This document shows, piece by piece, positions 62,218 to 64,000 of a stretch of DNA of 64,000 bases. Position numbers and translations under genes: made by a program. Below the pieces are notes generated by a model, which saw only the letters and a list, made by a program, of their open reading frames with translations, did not search any database and was not told the DNA's origin. The first letter of the stretch is position 1. The number at the start of each line of letters is the position of its first letter. The DNA lies in the NCBI GenBank assembly GCA_949825045.1, contig OX463829.1, forward strand, positions 28,583,715 to 28,647,714. Direction: 5' to 3'. Origin of the DNA: Argyresthia goedartella (lineage: Eukaryota > Arthropoda > Insecta > Lepidoptera > Argyresthiidae).

Positions 62218-64000
62218 TCAGCGGGAAGAAAAGAGTGTGCAGGACTATTACTACAAGTATCTATATTCACTAGGCCCTAGTGACTAGGGGCATTCTATGC
62301 TAGGGGGTTATTTATATATAGGTTTCAACCTTGACGTTAACAAATGTTGTCAATAGAGAGTACCTATAGTTTATTTGACACAAAGTCCATTATTTACATC
62401 GGCTAATATCCCAATCAACAAAATATCAAACAGAGAAAAAATAGAAGTGAAGAAAGTCCTGAACACTCATTCCTTCACACTAACCCTAAAAACGCACTTC
62501 GGAATTATGCCGCGACTGTACACATGCGCAGTAATCCCCGCCAGTTTCTCCGAGAGCTCTTTATTCGTGGCGCCGAGTGTAATAAAATTTAAAACGGAAA
62601 AGTGGCGTTAGCTTACCCCTGTGGTATTCAAGAGGTTAAAACAGTTTTTTTTTTTTTTCAAACCAATTTTCGTTGAAACTCTTTATTGATTTACAGTTGT
62701 TTTTTTTCACTTTCTTACCTTAAAAGTTAGAGGGGGGGACACAATTTTTTCCACTTTGGAAGGGTCTGTCTCCTTGACGATTAACTTTGAGGAAAAATGG
62801 TTTAAGAAACCTCAACGTCTTTTTTAAAACCTATTTAAACACACTTGCAGGTTAGATAAAAAAAGATATTGATTCAGTTCAATGTATGGGGAGCCCTCAT
62901 TATTTTTTATTTTTCCAAATTTTGTTAAATCGTAAAGCGGTTTGCAGAATACACCTATAGGTACATATTAAGTTTCAACTGTGTAGTCTTATTAGTTTCT
63001 GCATAAAGTTGCTGTGACTTACGGACGGACGGACAGACAGACTTGATGAAACTATATGGGTTCTTTGTTTCTCTACGGAACCTTAAAAAAAGTGCAAGTT
63101 GCACTCACGTTATAAGGGTTCCCTATAATCACACTCAGTTGAAGCGGTCGCCGTGACCGTAATCGGTCGGACATCTTCATCATCAGTGGGGGTCAGAAAC
63201 AGACAGACAGGTGCACATCCTGTTCACGTGAATAAGCCTTCAGAGACTGGTGAACAGTAATAAAGTGAAGTAATTACAAAAGGAAATTACTTTGGTATTT
63301 TTAAGAACATGTTAATAATAATGGTAATAATAACGGTCAAATGATATTATATGTACCTGTGTGTTGTATCGTATTGTATGAGATCAATAAAGCCTGAGTT
63401 AAATTCAAGCTTGAGAGGTTTCTGATGTTTCTGCTTTCCCTTAACTGATTATTGTTTTACTATGGGCACCTTTCCTGAAATAAACTCTTATTATTATTTG
63501 TAGGTGACTCTTAGAAACCCTCCACCTCATAGTAGCGGGGGCTATCTGCCCCCCTAACATGGCCGCTATCATGCCCGCTGACTATGAGCTGATGTCCGCT
63601 CGTAAAATCGGGTAAGCAGGCAAACTCCTCCCATATATATCATATACACATATATATCGCCCAAAAGGGCAATTAGCAGGTAGAAAGCCTTCAGCATATA
63701 CCGAGGCCATGGCTCACATTTAATTCTGAGTGAGACAACTGTAAACACAAAGGGTTTGTTTTTAGTCCGTATAGCACACGAGCTAACGCCCGCTCAATAT
63801 GTGGGGACCCGGACATAGCAGGGAGGTCTGACTCCTGGGCATGGGTAATTACATTTTTTCCCCTCCGACAAAAAATAAAAAATAAATAGAAAAAATAGAA
63901 ACCCCTACGGTCCCGGTCCTTTTTGTTGGCTCACGTGGGGACATGGGTCCAACACGTAGCGGCCCTTTTCAACACAATTTAGTGAAACCAAAAGTGCACT
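62218..64000. other. Repeat-rich intergenic DNA, no gene seen
   Basis: 62640-63110 resembles a long dispersed repeat that ends GACGGACGGACAGACAGACT..CTACGGAACC. AATAAA signals occur near 63261 and 63387. From about 63500 to the end is a GC-mixed stretch (CGGGTAAGCAGGCAAACTCC, ACCCGGACATAGCAGGGAG, ACACGTAGCGGCCC) that looks like the 3' part of a LINE, but without coding sequence I cannot name it. Confidence 0.4.

Overview
The window looks like a transposon-dense intergenic stretch of an insect chromosome, most likely a moth or butterfly. It is AT-rich, has no operons and no recognisable single-copy host gene. It carries interspersed repeats that I know as typical of Lepidoptera: the RTE 3' end reading ..CCCACTGCTGGGCAAAGG, the GGTTTCCTCACGATG repeat, ACGGAACCCT-type repeats and tRNA-headed SINEs. 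Families are assigned from protein motifs read by eye. No database search was possible.

Left part (1-23.8 kb). This is a nest of retroelements. A CR1-like LINE (called CR1-B here, minus strand, 968-23774) was hit twice. Gypsy-1 (1605-7453) is a nearly intact Ty3/gypsy element of probable CsRn1/Kabuki type, with LTRs identical as far as I can read and AGCT target duplications. It also carries a small extra reading frame in the env position. Gypsy-2 (7532-23241) is an older Ty3/gypsy element with LTRs of about 1.1 kb that contain a 26-bp tandem array. Gypsy-2 itself received an almost complete CR1 LINE with a PHD + SGNH-type ORF1 (CR1-A, 12640-18028, minus) inside pol, and a 5'-truncated CR1 LINE with a long open frame (CR1-D, 19879-22575) inside its 3' LTR.

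Middle part (23.8-39.9 kb). This is older, gene-poor DNA. It holds RTE 3' ends, two SINE families, two MITEs with terminal inverted repeats, a truncated CR1 (CR1-C) and a seven-unit 63-bp tandem array that appears to be a multiplied SINE tRNA-like head. It also holds a BEL/Pao solo LTR sitting in a LINE fragment, and a possible decayed THAP exon.

Right-centre (39.9-51.8 kb). A second nest: an R1-like LINE fragment holds a second CR1-B copy (40653-50662, TAACAA target duplication). That copy holds a BEL/Pao element (44470-50463, CTCGT target duplication) which has lost its integrase core and the start of its 3' LTR. A deletion-derivative mariner follows at 51.0-51.8 kb.

Right end (52-64 kb). 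This has a broken single-membrane-span reading frame, further SINE, RTE, CR1-B and MITE pieces, a local duplication, a strong hairpin, and two short coding-like stretches that may be remnants of genes or transposases. The window therefore records successive insertions rather than a pathway. The items most worth following are the small third ORF of gypsy-1, the in-frame gag-stop-pol layout of the BEL element, the slippery site of gypsy-2, and the SINE-head array.
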